Part shown: positions 35,254-42,985 of the stretch, piece after piece
How positions within the stretch are numbered: position 1 is the stretch's first letter
Layout: each line of letters starts with the position of its first letter
Source of the DNA: an uncultured Lentibacter sp.
GTDB lineage: Bacteria; Pseudomonadota; Alphaproteobacteria; Rhodobacterales; Rhodobacteraceae
Length of the DNA: 64,000 bases
Assembly (NCBI GenBank): GCA_947497495.1
Contig: CANMGT010000008.1
Coordinates: forward strand, 51,432-115,431
Direction: 5' to 3'
Made by a program: the position numbers and the translations under genes
Notes under the pieces: model-generated
The model's input: only the letters and a program-made list of their open reading frames with translations
The model's database searches: none
Told to the model about the DNA's origin: nothing

Positions 35254-36699
35254 TTAAACTTTGACTTCGTGTGTGCGGTTATAGTCTTCGATAACCTGCG
35301 CTGAGCGTGCGAGCGCTGCATTGGCCTCGTTGGCTTTGCCTTGCAGCACTTCCATCTGAGCCTTCTCAAACAGCGCTGACTCTTCGGCTTCCTTCTCAGG
35401 AGAGAAGCGGATGAAGAGCGCGAGGAACGCGACGCCTGTAACAATCATACCGATGAGGAAGTAGGCTTCGTCCCAACGGCTGTTGTAGGCCTCGGACTTG
35501 AGCAGGAAGCCCCCCAGAACCGCACCAGCGTTGCCGCCCGCACCAACCACGCCAGCGACCGCGCCAAGCGCTTTTTTGTTAATGAAAGGAACAACAGAGT
35601 AGGTCGCGCCTTCAGACATCTGTGTGCACAGCGAGAAGATGATCAGTGTCGGGATGGCCAACATAAGGATCGGCATCTGGCTGAACAGCATCAGCGCAAG
35701 ACCTTCGGCCAAAAGCACGATGAACAACCAGGTTGTGCGGCCGCGAAGGCCCCAAAGCGACGCAAAGTTGTCACCGAAGATACCGCCGAGTGTTCTGGCA
35801 AAGATGTTCATCAGACCAAACAGTGAGGCGATGAGACCAGCCGTAACAGCGGCTTCTGCCAGTGGCATGTTTTTGAAGTAGCCAAAGTAGTCAACGAAGT
35901 AGAGAGCAATTGAACCGTTGATCAAAAGCTCGATGCCGAAACATGCGCCGTAGATTACGAACAACACCCAGACGCGGTAGTCGGTCATGGCTTGAAAGTA
36001 AGCGCCAGTGACCTTGTCTTTCGATGGCAGCATGCCTTTTGCGCGCAAGTCAGCGTAGTTCCCGTCTGGCGCATCTTGCGTCAGGAAGTAGTATGCGATC
36101 CCGATTGAGAAAGTCACCAAACCAACCACGATCATTGCAGCACGCCACGCGGCGGCCTCCGTAAAGCCGAAGCCAACGATGAAAGCTGTGAAGATCAACG
36201 GCATCACGATCTGCGTGACGCCACCGCCGAGGTTGCCCCAGCCGGCCGATGTTGCGTTGGCCGTCCCCACAACGTTTGGCGCAAACATGACTGACGTGTG
36301 ATACTGCGTAATCACAAACGAGGCGCCGATAACGCCGATCGCGAGGCGGAACAGCAGGAATGTTGCAAAGTCATCCGCAAGGCCGATGCCCATAACCGGC
36401 AGCGAGCCGAGCACCAGCAACCATGTGTAGGCGAGCCTTGGCCCGATCCTGTCGCAGAGCCAGCCGATAAACAGCCGCGCAAAAATTGTCACCGCAACAG
36501 AAGCGATGATTGTCCAGCCGACTTGTGATTTGGTTAGGCCCAGCTCTTCGCGCACGATGATCATCATCGGGGCGATACCAAACCACGCAAAGAAGCAAGC
36601 AAAGAACGCAAACCACGTCATGTGGAACGTTCTGATCTGTACCATTCTTACGTTAAAGAAATTGCCCCATAAACTGGTGGCTTTGTTTTGTAGCTCCAT
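35254..36699 (-). CDS. narK: Nitrate transporter, NarK1-type MFS
   Basis: A 481-aa 12-segment MFS nitrate porter, first gene of the operon. The N-terminal part shows FAWFGIAPMMIIVREELGLT and GWLCDRIGPRLAYT (the MFS loop 2-3 motif); the second half has GAVAGVVGAGGNAGAVLGGF, the typical nitrate-porter glycine signature. By family knowledge this type is a nitrate/proton symporter that starts uptake before nitrite builds up. A perfect FNR-type palindrome lies 75 bp upstream. Confidence 0.92.
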   Translation of the reverse strand: MELQNKATSLWGNFFNVRMVQIRTFHMTWFAFFACFFAWFGIAPMMIIVREELGLTKSQVGWTIIASVAVTIFARLFIGWLCDRIGPRLAYTWLLVLGSLPVMGIGLADDFATFLLFRLAIGVIGASFVITQYHTSVMFAPNVVGTANATSAGWGNLGGGVTQIVMPLIFTAFIVGFGFTEAAAWRAAMIVVGLVTFSIGIAYYFLTQDAPDGNYADLRAKGMLPSKDKVTGAYFQAMTDYRVWVLFVIYGACFGIELLINGSIALYFVDYFGYFKNMPLAEAAVTAGLIASLFGLMNIFARTLGGIFGDNFASLWGLRGRTTWLFIVLLAEGLALMLFSQMPILMLAIPTLIIFSLCTQMSEGATYSVVPFINKKALGAVAGVVGAGGNAGAVLGGFLLKSEAYNSRWDEAYFLIGMIVTGVAFLALFIRFSPEKEAEESALFEKAQMEVLQGKANEANAALARSAQVIEDYNRTHEVKV

Positions 36700-36773
36700 G
36701 ATTTTGCCCTTCCCATGTTCTTGGCAGAAGCTGCCTTTGGGGAGAGCAAAGCTCTATAACACCGCTCCAATTG

Positions 36774-36787
36774 TTGATTTAAATCAA
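36774..36787. promoter_or_regulatory. FNR/CRP-type operator for the narK1 operon
   Basis: TTGATTTAAATCAA is a perfect 14-bp palindrome matching the FNR consensus TTGAT-N4-ATCAA. Its centre lies 81 bp upstream of the narK1 start codon, so a class II site at -41.5 would give a leader of about 40 nt. It would give anaerobic or NarR-dependent activation. Confidence 0.85.
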
Positions 36788-36888
36788 GTATTTTACTTTG
36801 CTCCTGCAAAATAAACGGGGGCGGAAGATATGTCGTGTGAGGGTGTTGGAATGTGAAAGTGACCTCCCGACATTGTTTAATTACCTGA

Positions 36889-36924
36889 TTGACATCCGCG
36901 ACAAAATGACTTGATAAATGTCAA
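36889..36924 (+). promoter_or_regulatory. narR-like promoter overlapped by an FNR-like box
   Basis: TTGACA (36889-36894), 17 bp spacer and TGATAA (36912-36917) form a good sigma70-type promoter. The -10 lies within TTGATAAATGTCAA (36911-36924), an FNR/NNR-like inverted repeat with one deviation. A regulator bound there would block the promoter, suggesting negative autoregulation. Confidence 0.6.
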
Positions 36925-36950
36925 ATTAAGTGAGAGTGGATAGAAGACCG

Positions 36951-37649
36951 ATGCCTGATTCCTATAAAGCTGAAATACGCTCGCTTGCGATTTTCGAGCA
37001 TATGGCAGACGCAAATTTTGAGGCCATCATGCGCGGTGCTTACGTGCAAAACTTCCCTCCGCAAGTTGATCTGATCACCGAAGGCGATACGGCCGACTTC
37101 ATGCATGTCGTTATCTCAGGCTCTGTCGAACTGTTCGCAACCTGGAATGGCCGCGAGACGACCATGTCGGTTGTGCGCCCGATCTCGACATTTATCCTGG
37201 CCGCCACGATCAAAGATGCGCACTACTTGATGTCGGCGCGCACTTTGGAAAAGAGCCGCGTTATTATGCTGCCCTCGTCTGATGTGCGTCGCGTGTTTGA
37301 CGAAGATCACAAGTTCGCTCGCGCCGTGGTTACGGAACTTGCCCAATGTTACCGCGCCGTTGTGAAAAACTCAAAAGAACTAAAGCTGCGCACCTCACTT
37401 GAACGCCTTGCAAACCACTTGCTTCGCCAGCAAGCAAGAACGAATGGCGCGGCAAATTTCGAGCTAACAATCGAAAAGCGCAAGCTTGCCTCGCAGTTGG
37501 GCATGACGCCTGAAAACCTGTCACGCGCGATAAAAGCGCTCAGGCCCTACGGCGTCACCATCCAAGGAACAACCGTACAAATTGCGAAACAGGACGATCT
37601 TGTTCAGCTTGCCAAGCCTACACCGCTTATTGACGATCCAGCTTTTTGA
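36951..37649 (+). CDS. narR: CRP/FNR-family regulator, NarR-like
   Basis: A 232-aa regulator. ATG 36951 is preferred; a GTG at 36930 would add 7 residues. The cyclic-nucleotide-like sensor domain spans about 10-140 and the winged helix about 150-225, with recognition helix near KRKLASQLGMTPENLSRAIK. It lacks the N-terminal cysteine cluster of FNR, so it does not sense oxygen through Fe-S. This matches NarR of Paracoccus, which activates narKGHJI in response to nitrate or nitrite. The divergent position and the operator sites support that role. Confidence 0.82.
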   Translation: MPDSYKAEIRSLAIFEHMADANFEAIMRGAYVQNFPPQVDLITEGDTADFMHVVISGSVELFATWNGRETTMSVVRPISTFILAATIKDAHYLMSARTLEKSRVIMLPSSDVRRVFDEDHKFARAVVTELAQCYRAVVKNSKELKLRTSLERLANHLLRQQARTNGAANFELTIEKRKLASQLGMTPENLSRAIKALRPYGVTIQGTTVQIAKQDDLVQLAKPTPLIDDPAF

Positions 37650-37708
37650 AATGGCCTAACGCCGCCTCAGCTCAATTCCTGCAATTCCCTCTGGCTTGAC
37701 GATAATCC

Positions 37709-37738
37709 AAACCCGCTTAAACATCGGGTTTGCTTTGT
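37709..37738 (+). terminator. Possible terminator after narR
   Basis: AAACCCG (37709-37715) pairs with CGGGTTT (37725-37731), 9-nt loop, followed by GCTTTGTT. The T-run is poor. Confidence 0.35.
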
Positions 37739-37905
37739 TGCCGGGCGCCAGTGCCGATCCGCCCAGTCACGTCTCCCCTTTGTGGCAGCGCCTATGGGGC
37801 AAAATAGCGGTCACGCTTTCCGACATGAAACGTCTGCCGAGTGCGCAACTCCTCCGCTTGCCTCCTCCAGATTGGCGGCGTGACGCCGAGAACCTCCTTA
37901 AGCGC

Positions 37906-38676
37906 TTAAAGCGGGATGCCGCCCAATTCAGCGACACCCGTAAAGGCGCGGTTCCACGTTGGGCTAATCAGAACCTCATTGATGCAAACATGCGGCGGCG
38001 CTTCGGCGATATACCTGACCATATCTCCCAAGTCGTCGGCCTGAAGCATTTTGGCAAGGTCATCAGCTGAGGGCGGTTTGGGCCGTGAGAGCATGATCGG
38101 TGTTGCCACCTCGCCCGGCATGATCACGGTGCAGCGGACGCCGTTGACGCCTTCCTCCTGATTGATCGAATGGCTGAGCGCCACCACAGCATGTTTGGAG
38201 GCGCTATAGGCTGGCCCTGTGAGGCGCGACGGGTGTCGCCCCGCCCAAGAAGACGTCAGGATCAGCGTGCCTGCGCCCTTGCTGCGCATCTGCGGCAGAA
38301 CCGCCAGAATCCCGTTCATCACGCCGTTGAGATTGATGTCGACGACCTTGGCGAAATCAGCTGCCGAGACAGCGCCGACAGCGCGGTTGGGGACATTGAT
38401 GCCTGCGTTGGCCATGAAGATGTCAACGCCGCCAAAGCGTGCGGTCAAGTCATCCGCTATGGCCTGTGTGGCCTCCGCATCGGCGACATCAAGCTGGGCT
38501 GTTTCAGCGCTACCGCCTGCCGCGCTTATGGCCTGCTCCACGCGCTCCAGCTCTTCAAGCCGCCGCCCTGACAGCACCACATGCGCACCACTTTGCGCTA
38601 GGGCTTTGGCCGAGGCTTCCCCGATCCCCCCGCCTGCCCCCGTGACCCAAGCTGTCTTCGCGTTCAAGTTTCCCAT
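37906..38676 (-). CDS. Short-chain dehydrogenase/reductase
   Basis: A 256-aa classical SDR oxidoreductase. ATG 38676 follows AAGGTGG and gives MGNLNAKTAWVTGAGGGIGE, placing the nucleotide-binding TGxxxGIG motif at the usual distance from the start. NNAG is read as MANAGINVPN, and the active site as Ser in LILTSSWAG and Tyr-x-x-x-Lys in YSASKHA. Substrate unknown. It is divergent from the SMP-30 gene (91 bp apart). Confidence 0.85.
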   Translation of the reverse strand: MGNLNAKTAWVTGAGGGIGEASAKALAQSGAHVVLSGRRLEELERVEQAISAAGGSAETAQLDVADAEATQAIADDLTARFGGVDIFMANAGINVPNRAVGAVSAADFAKVVDINLNGVMNGILAVLPQMRSKGAGTLILTSSWAGRHPSRLTGPAYSASKHAVVALSHSINQEEGVNGVRCTVIMPGEVATPIMLSRPKPPSADDLAKMLQADDLGDMVRYIAEAPPHVCINEVLISPTWNRAFTGVAELGGIPL

Positions 38677-38767
38677 ATCCGCCACCTTTGTGTATGTTGC
38701 TCTCAAGCATAGAAACTCACAGAACTTCAGCTATGTCCACGTTGTGCAGCCGAAAGGGCCAAATCCT

Positions 38768-39682
38768 ATGAGTTTGACAAAAATCTGTAACGGGCTTGAG
38801 TTCCCCGAAGGCCCTGTCGCGATGGAGGATGGCTCTGTCATTCTGGTCGAGATCAAACGGCAAACCCTGTCGCGTGTTCATGCGGACGGGCAGATTGATG
38901 TCATCGCCGAGCTTGGCGGCGGCCCGAACGGCGCAGCCGTTGGCCCTGACGGGATGATCTATGTTTGCAACAACGGCGGGTTTGTCTGGACAGACAAAGG
39001 CGGGATCACGCGGCCCGTCGGCACGCCGGAAGACTATGTCAGCGGCTCGATCCAGCGGGTTGATCCGACCACCGGCGCGTTTGAAACCCTCTATGACAGC
39101 TGCGACGGGCAGCCGTTGCGGGGGCCCAATGACATCGTGTTTGACGCCCAAGGCGGCTTCTACTTTACCGATCTGGGGAAATCGACGCCGGAGTATGTTC
39201 ACCACGGAGCCTTCTACTACGCCGCAGTGGACGGCTCTCAGATCCGCCGTGTCTTTGCGCCGATGATCACCCCGAATGGCATTGGCCTCTCGCCTGATGG
39301 CAAGACAGTGCATGTGGCCGAAACGCGCACGGGCCGTGTCTGGAGTTACGAGCTGACAGGCCCCGGCGAGATCGCCCCGCAACCTTACAACATGCCCGGC
39401 AAGTTGCTGGCGACATTGCCCGAATACCAGTTGCTGGACAGCTTGGCGGTGCAGGCCGACGGCCAGATTTGCGTTGCGACTTTGATGCGTGGCGGCATCA
39501 GCGTGGTGCCCACCGATGGTGGCGCGGTTACATTCTTTGAAGTCCCCGGAGACCCCTACGTAACCAATATCTGCTTTGGCGGCGAGGACATGCGCGATGC
39601 GTGGATCACCGCGTCAGGGACAGGCTGCCTCTATCATACACGCTGGGACAGCGCCGGGTTGCGACTGAACTTCAACGCCTAG
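38768..39682 (+). CDS. SMP-30/gluconolactonase-like protein
   Basis: A 304-aa six-bladed beta-propeller hydrolase of the SMP-30/LRE family, which opens sugar lactones using a divalent metal. ATG 38768 begins MSLTKICNGLEFPEGPVAME, where EGP supplies the first metal-binding Glu. Other ligands fit RGPNDIVFDAQGGFYFTDLG (Asn, Asp) and ITPNGIGLSPDGKTVHVAE (Asn), with a fourth in LLDSLAVQADGQICVAT (Asp). The upstream frame extending into the divergent SDR gene is not used. Lies next to the SDR, which could handle a related sugar acid. Confidence 0.85.
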   Translation: MSLTKICNGLEFPEGPVAMEDGSVILVEIKRQTLSRVHADGQIDVIAELGGGPNGAAVGPDGMIYVCNNGGFVWTDKGGITRPVGTPEDYVSGSIQRVDPTTGAFETLYDSCDGQPLRGPNDIVFDAQGGFYFTDLGKSTPEYVHHGAFYYAAVDGSQIRRVFAPMITPNGIGLSPDGKTVHVAETRTGRVWSYELTGPGEIAPQPYNMPGKLLATLPEYQLLDSLAVQADGQICVATLMRGGISVVPTDGGAVTFFEVPGDPYVTNICFGGEDMRDAWITASGTGCLYHTRWDSAGLRLNFNA

Positions 39683-39686
39683 CCCG

Positions 39687-41246
39687 CTATAGCTCGACCT
39701 GAATCAGGTAGGGCCCTGCTGTTGCCAGACCTGTCTCGATCGCGCTCTCCAGCGCTTCGCAGTCACGCACCTGACAGGCCGCGACACCCATGGAATTTGC
39801 CATAGGCACCCATTGCAACTCGGGGCGGTCAAGCGAGAGCATGTCAATCGCGCGCGGGCCGGGGTTCTGGACGCCGACATTTGTCAGCTCGCCGCGCAGG
39901 ATTTTGTAGCTATGGTTGGCGAAAATCAGGATCGTCACATCAAGGTTTTCGCGCGCCATGCTCCAGAGCGCCTGAACGGTATACATCGCCGAGCCGTCCC
40001 CCACGAGGGCCATGACCTTGCGATCAGGGCAGGCAACGGCCGCGCCGATAGAAACTGGCAGACCATAGCCTATCGAGCCGCCGCAGTTGTTCAGCCACGT
40101 GTGCTTGGCCGCACCCGCGGTTGCAGGCGAGAATGCGCGCCCTGTGGTGACGGATTCGTCGACAACGATCGCATCCTCAGGGATGGTGCGCGCAATCACC
40201 GCCGCAAGCGCATCAAGGGTGATCGGGCCGCTCTGGCGCGCCGGCACAGAAGCCTGCGTCACATGAGCGGGCGGCGTGTGCGAGGCCCCCGTCGCTTCCC
40301 CCAGCGCGCTGAGGGCGGCCCCAAGATCCGCGCCAGCTCCTGCCAGCGCAATAATTTCGGCCCCCTCGCGGGTGAGAACTGCGGGCTTGCCCGGATAGGC
40401 GAAAAACCCGATCGGCGCACGCGCACCGAGCAGGACGATGCGTTTGAAAGGCTTCAAAACCTCAAGCGCGATGTCGATGGGATAAGGCACCCGCCCGACA
40501 GCGACGCGCCCTGCCCCGCGCTCAAGGCGCGCATTGGCCCACTCCGAGAGCAGCTTGCAACCGGATTGCGCCGCGATGCGCCCCGCCATTTCCAAGTTGC
40601 TCTCGGTGAGGGCCGCGCCGCCCAGCAGCAACAGGCTCTCGGGGCCGTCCAACGCTGCGGCCGCCTGAGCCAACATGTCGTGTGCAAAGGGAGCGGGCTC
40701 CTCTGGCGAAAGCGCTGCATGTGCCACGCCGCCTTCGTCCCAGGCCGTGTCACTGGGCAAGATCAGCGAGGCGATCTGCCCCGGTGCCCGCCGCGCCGCT
40801 TGTACCGCTTGCGCAGCATCTTTTCCAACAGTGGCTGACGACACCGAGGTGCGCACCCAATGCGAAACGGGGCGCGCTATGCCCTCGATATCAGAGGTGA
40901 GCGGTGCATCAAGTTCGATGTGAGTCGAAGCATGCTCGCCGATGATGTTGACCACCCCCGAGCCTGCCTTCTTGGCGTTGTGCAGGTTTGACACGCCATT
41001 GGCCAAGCCCGGGCCAAGGTGCAGCAAGGTTGAGGCGGGCTTTCCGGCCATGCGGTAGTAGCCATCGGCTGCGCCCGTCGCGACGCCCTCTTGCAAGGCC
41101 AATACAGAGCGCATGCCTGCAATGTGGTCGAGTGCGGCGACAAAGTGCATCTCCGAGGTGCCCGGGTTTGTGAAGCAAACCTCGACACCATTGGCGAGCA
41201 ATGTGTGCACAAGGCTCTCGGCACCGTTCATTTTGTCGTCAGTCAT
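39687..41246 (-). CDS. Thiamine-diphosphate-dependent enzyme (acetolactate synthase/benzoylformate decarboxylase family)
   Basis: A 519-aa ThDP enzyme. ATG 41246 overlaps the acyl-CoA ligase stop (ATGA). The N-terminal domain has the activating Glu in ALQEGVATGAADGYYRM (about residues 46-62), a central domain follows, and the C-terminal ThDP/Mg motif is GDGSAMYTVQALWS with Asn in FANHSYKILRGE. The true acetolactate synthase role is unlikely since no regulatory subunit is linked and the length is nearer to decarboxylases. Coupling to an acyl-CoA ligase suggests catabolism of a 2-oxo acid whose product is activated with CoA; inference. Confidence 0.82.
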   Translation of the reverse strand: MTDDKMNGAESLVHTLLANGVEVCFTNPGTSEMHFVAALDHIAGMRSVLALQEGVATGAADGYYRMAGKPASTLLHLGPGLANGVSNLHNAKKAGSGVVNIIGEHASTHIELDAPLTSDIEGIARPVSHWVRTSVSSATVGKDAAQAVQAARRAPGQIASLILPSDTAWDEGGVAHAALSPEEPAPFAHDMLAQAAAALDGPESLLLLGGAALTESNLEMAGRIAAQSGCKLLSEWANARLERGAGRVAVGRVPYPIDIALEVLKPFKRIVLLGARAPIGFFAYPGKPAVLTREGAEIIALAGAGADLGAALSALGEATGASHTPPAHVTQASVPARQSGPITLDALAAVIARTIPEDAIVVDESVTTGRAFSPATAGAAKHTWLNNCGGSIGYGLPVSIGAAVACPDRKVMALVGDGSAMYTVQALWSMARENLDVTILIFANHSYKILRGELTNVGVQNPGPRAIDMLSLDRPELQWVPMANSMGVAACQVRDCEALESAIETGLATAGPYLIQVEL

Positions 41247-42817
41247 GTGTTTTCCTTCATCGTCTGCCAATAGGGGCTGCGCAGATCTTTCTTGAGGATC
41301 TTGCCAATACTGCTGCGGGGAAGCACTTTGCGGATCTCGATGGCCGACAAGCGCTGGCTCTTGCCGAGTTTGGCGTTCGCCATTTGCAACAGCTCGCCAG
41401 CGGTGAGCGTGGCCCCTTCGCGCAGCACAACGAGGCCCAGCGGCGTCTCGCCCCAAGCCTCTGAGGGCACGCCGATAACGGCAGCGTCCACAATCTCGGG
41501 ACTGGCCAGCAAAACCAACTCAAGGTCATTGGCGTAGATGTTGAGCCCGCCCGAGATGATCATGTCTTTCTTGCGATCAGAGAGCGTCAGAAACCCGTCT
41601 TCATCAAACGAACCCATGTCGCCGGATCGAAAGTAAACCTCCCCGTCTTCGTTGCGCCAGATATAGTCTGCCGTCAGATCGTCGCGGCCATAATAGCCTG
41701 ACATCATCGTTGGCCCGCGCCCGCAAATTTCGCCAACCTCACCCTGCGGCACTTCGCGGCCATCTCTGTCGATCAGGCGGATATCATTGCCGAGCGCCAA
41801 CTGGCCAACGGTGTGCAGTTTGTCTGGGTGCTCATCGGCAACCAGAACCGTAACACCGCCGCCCTCTGTGAGGCCGTAATACTCGATCAGCTTACCGGGG
41901 AAGCGCTTGAGAACGTCTTGCTTCACATCTGCACGCAGCGGCGCCGATGTCGAGAATTTGATCCGCATGGAGTTCAGGTCAAAGCTGTCAAAGTCAGCGA
42001 CTTCCATGATGCGTTTGTATTGCACCGGCACAAGCATCGTGTGGGTTATCTGCTCGCGTTCCACGATTTGCAGATAGCTGCGGGCGTCAAACTTGGGCAT
42101 CAGATACACTGTTGATCCGCCAAAGAGTGTCGGCACAAACGACACGATTGTCGTGTTCGAATAGAGCGGCGTCGAGAGCAGCGTTCGGGCGTTGTCGTCA
42201 TAGCCATTGGGCGACACACGATCCATCTGTGCGGCCCGCATCCAGTGGTTCTGGACAATGCCTTTTGGCGTGCCGGTTGTCCCTGAGGAATAGATCAGGT
42301 TGAAGGCGTCCTGCATATCAATCGGCACCATAGGGTCATCCGCGCCCACCCCTGCCATTGCTGCCTCATAGTCTTCAAAATCGGGGTGCTTGAAATCAAG
42401 CGCGAAGCGCCGGATCGGAAGCTCAGCGACAAAGCCAGACACCAGATCAAGATACTGTTCTGCGACAAAGATCGCCGAGGCTTGGCAATCTGCCAGCATC
42501 TTTTGCAGCGCATCCGAAGAGGCCATGGACGACAGCGGCGTCACGCATGCGGCTGCCCGCAGGATGCCCATGAACAGCTCGGCGTAGGCGACGGAGTTCG
42601 GCGAGATGATCGCAATGCGCTGGCCTTTGCCCGGGCCAGATTGCGCAATCAGGTTTGCAACCCGGTTGATGCGGGCGTCAAACGCACCCCATGTCAACCG
42701 TTCGTCGCCGCAGACCAAGGCCAACCTGTCAGGATGCTGCGCCGCGTTGGCGCGAATTCTCGCGACGACTGTCTCGGTTGGCGGGCTTTGCAGGATTGGC
42801 GGATCTATCGGTATCAT
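41243..42817 (-). CDS. AMP-forming acyl-CoA ligase
   Basis: A 524-aa member of the ANL family that activates a carboxylic acid with ATP and CoA. ATG 42817 (MIPIDPPILQSPPTE) is preferred over longer frames. The P-loop is YSSGTTGTPKGIVQN (about residues 170-184), then YGLTEGGG, FRSGDMGSFDEDGFLTLSDR, the hinge KKDMIISGGLNIYANDLE and the catalytic Lys in SSIGKILKKDL. Substrate not determined; similar genes act on medium-chain or aryl acids. Forms a coupled pair with the ThDP enzyme gene. Confidence 0.85.
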   Translation of the reverse strand: MIPIDPPILQSPPTETVVARIRANAAQHPDRLALVCGDERLTWGAFDARINRVANLIAQSGPGKGQRIAIISPNSVAYAELFMGILRAAACVTPLSSMASSDALQKMLADCQASAIFVAEQYLDLVSGFVAELPIRRFALDFKHPDFEDYEAAMAGVGADDPMVPIDMQDAFNLIYSSGTTGTPKGIVQNHWMRAAQMDRVSPNGYDDNARTLLSTPLYSNTTIVSFVPTLFGGSTVYLMPKFDARSYLQIVEREQITHTMLVPVQYKRIMEVADFDSFDLNSMRIKFSTSAPLRADVKQDVLKRFPGKLIEYYGLTEGGGVTVLVADEHPDKLHTVGQLALGNDIRLIDRDGREVPQGEVGEICGRGPTMMSGYYGRDDLTADYIWRNEDGEVYFRSGDMGSFDEDGFLTLSDRKKDMIISGGLNIYANDLELVLLASPEIVDAAVIGVPSEAWGETPLGLVVLREGATLTAGELLQMANAKLGKSQRLSAIEIRKVLPRSSIGKILKKDLRSPYWQTMKENT

Positions 42818-42985
42818 GGTGGGCCTGACTGTTTTGCGACGTCTCGGCGGCCAGCATTGCAATGATTTTATGGGATAGCAATTGCGAAACACCGGCAGTG
42901 CTTGGCCTGGCGCACCCATTGGCCATAAGCGCCCCGCCCCGCTGGCCTCACGGCTGCGCAACGAACGGGAACGCAAACTCTGGCG

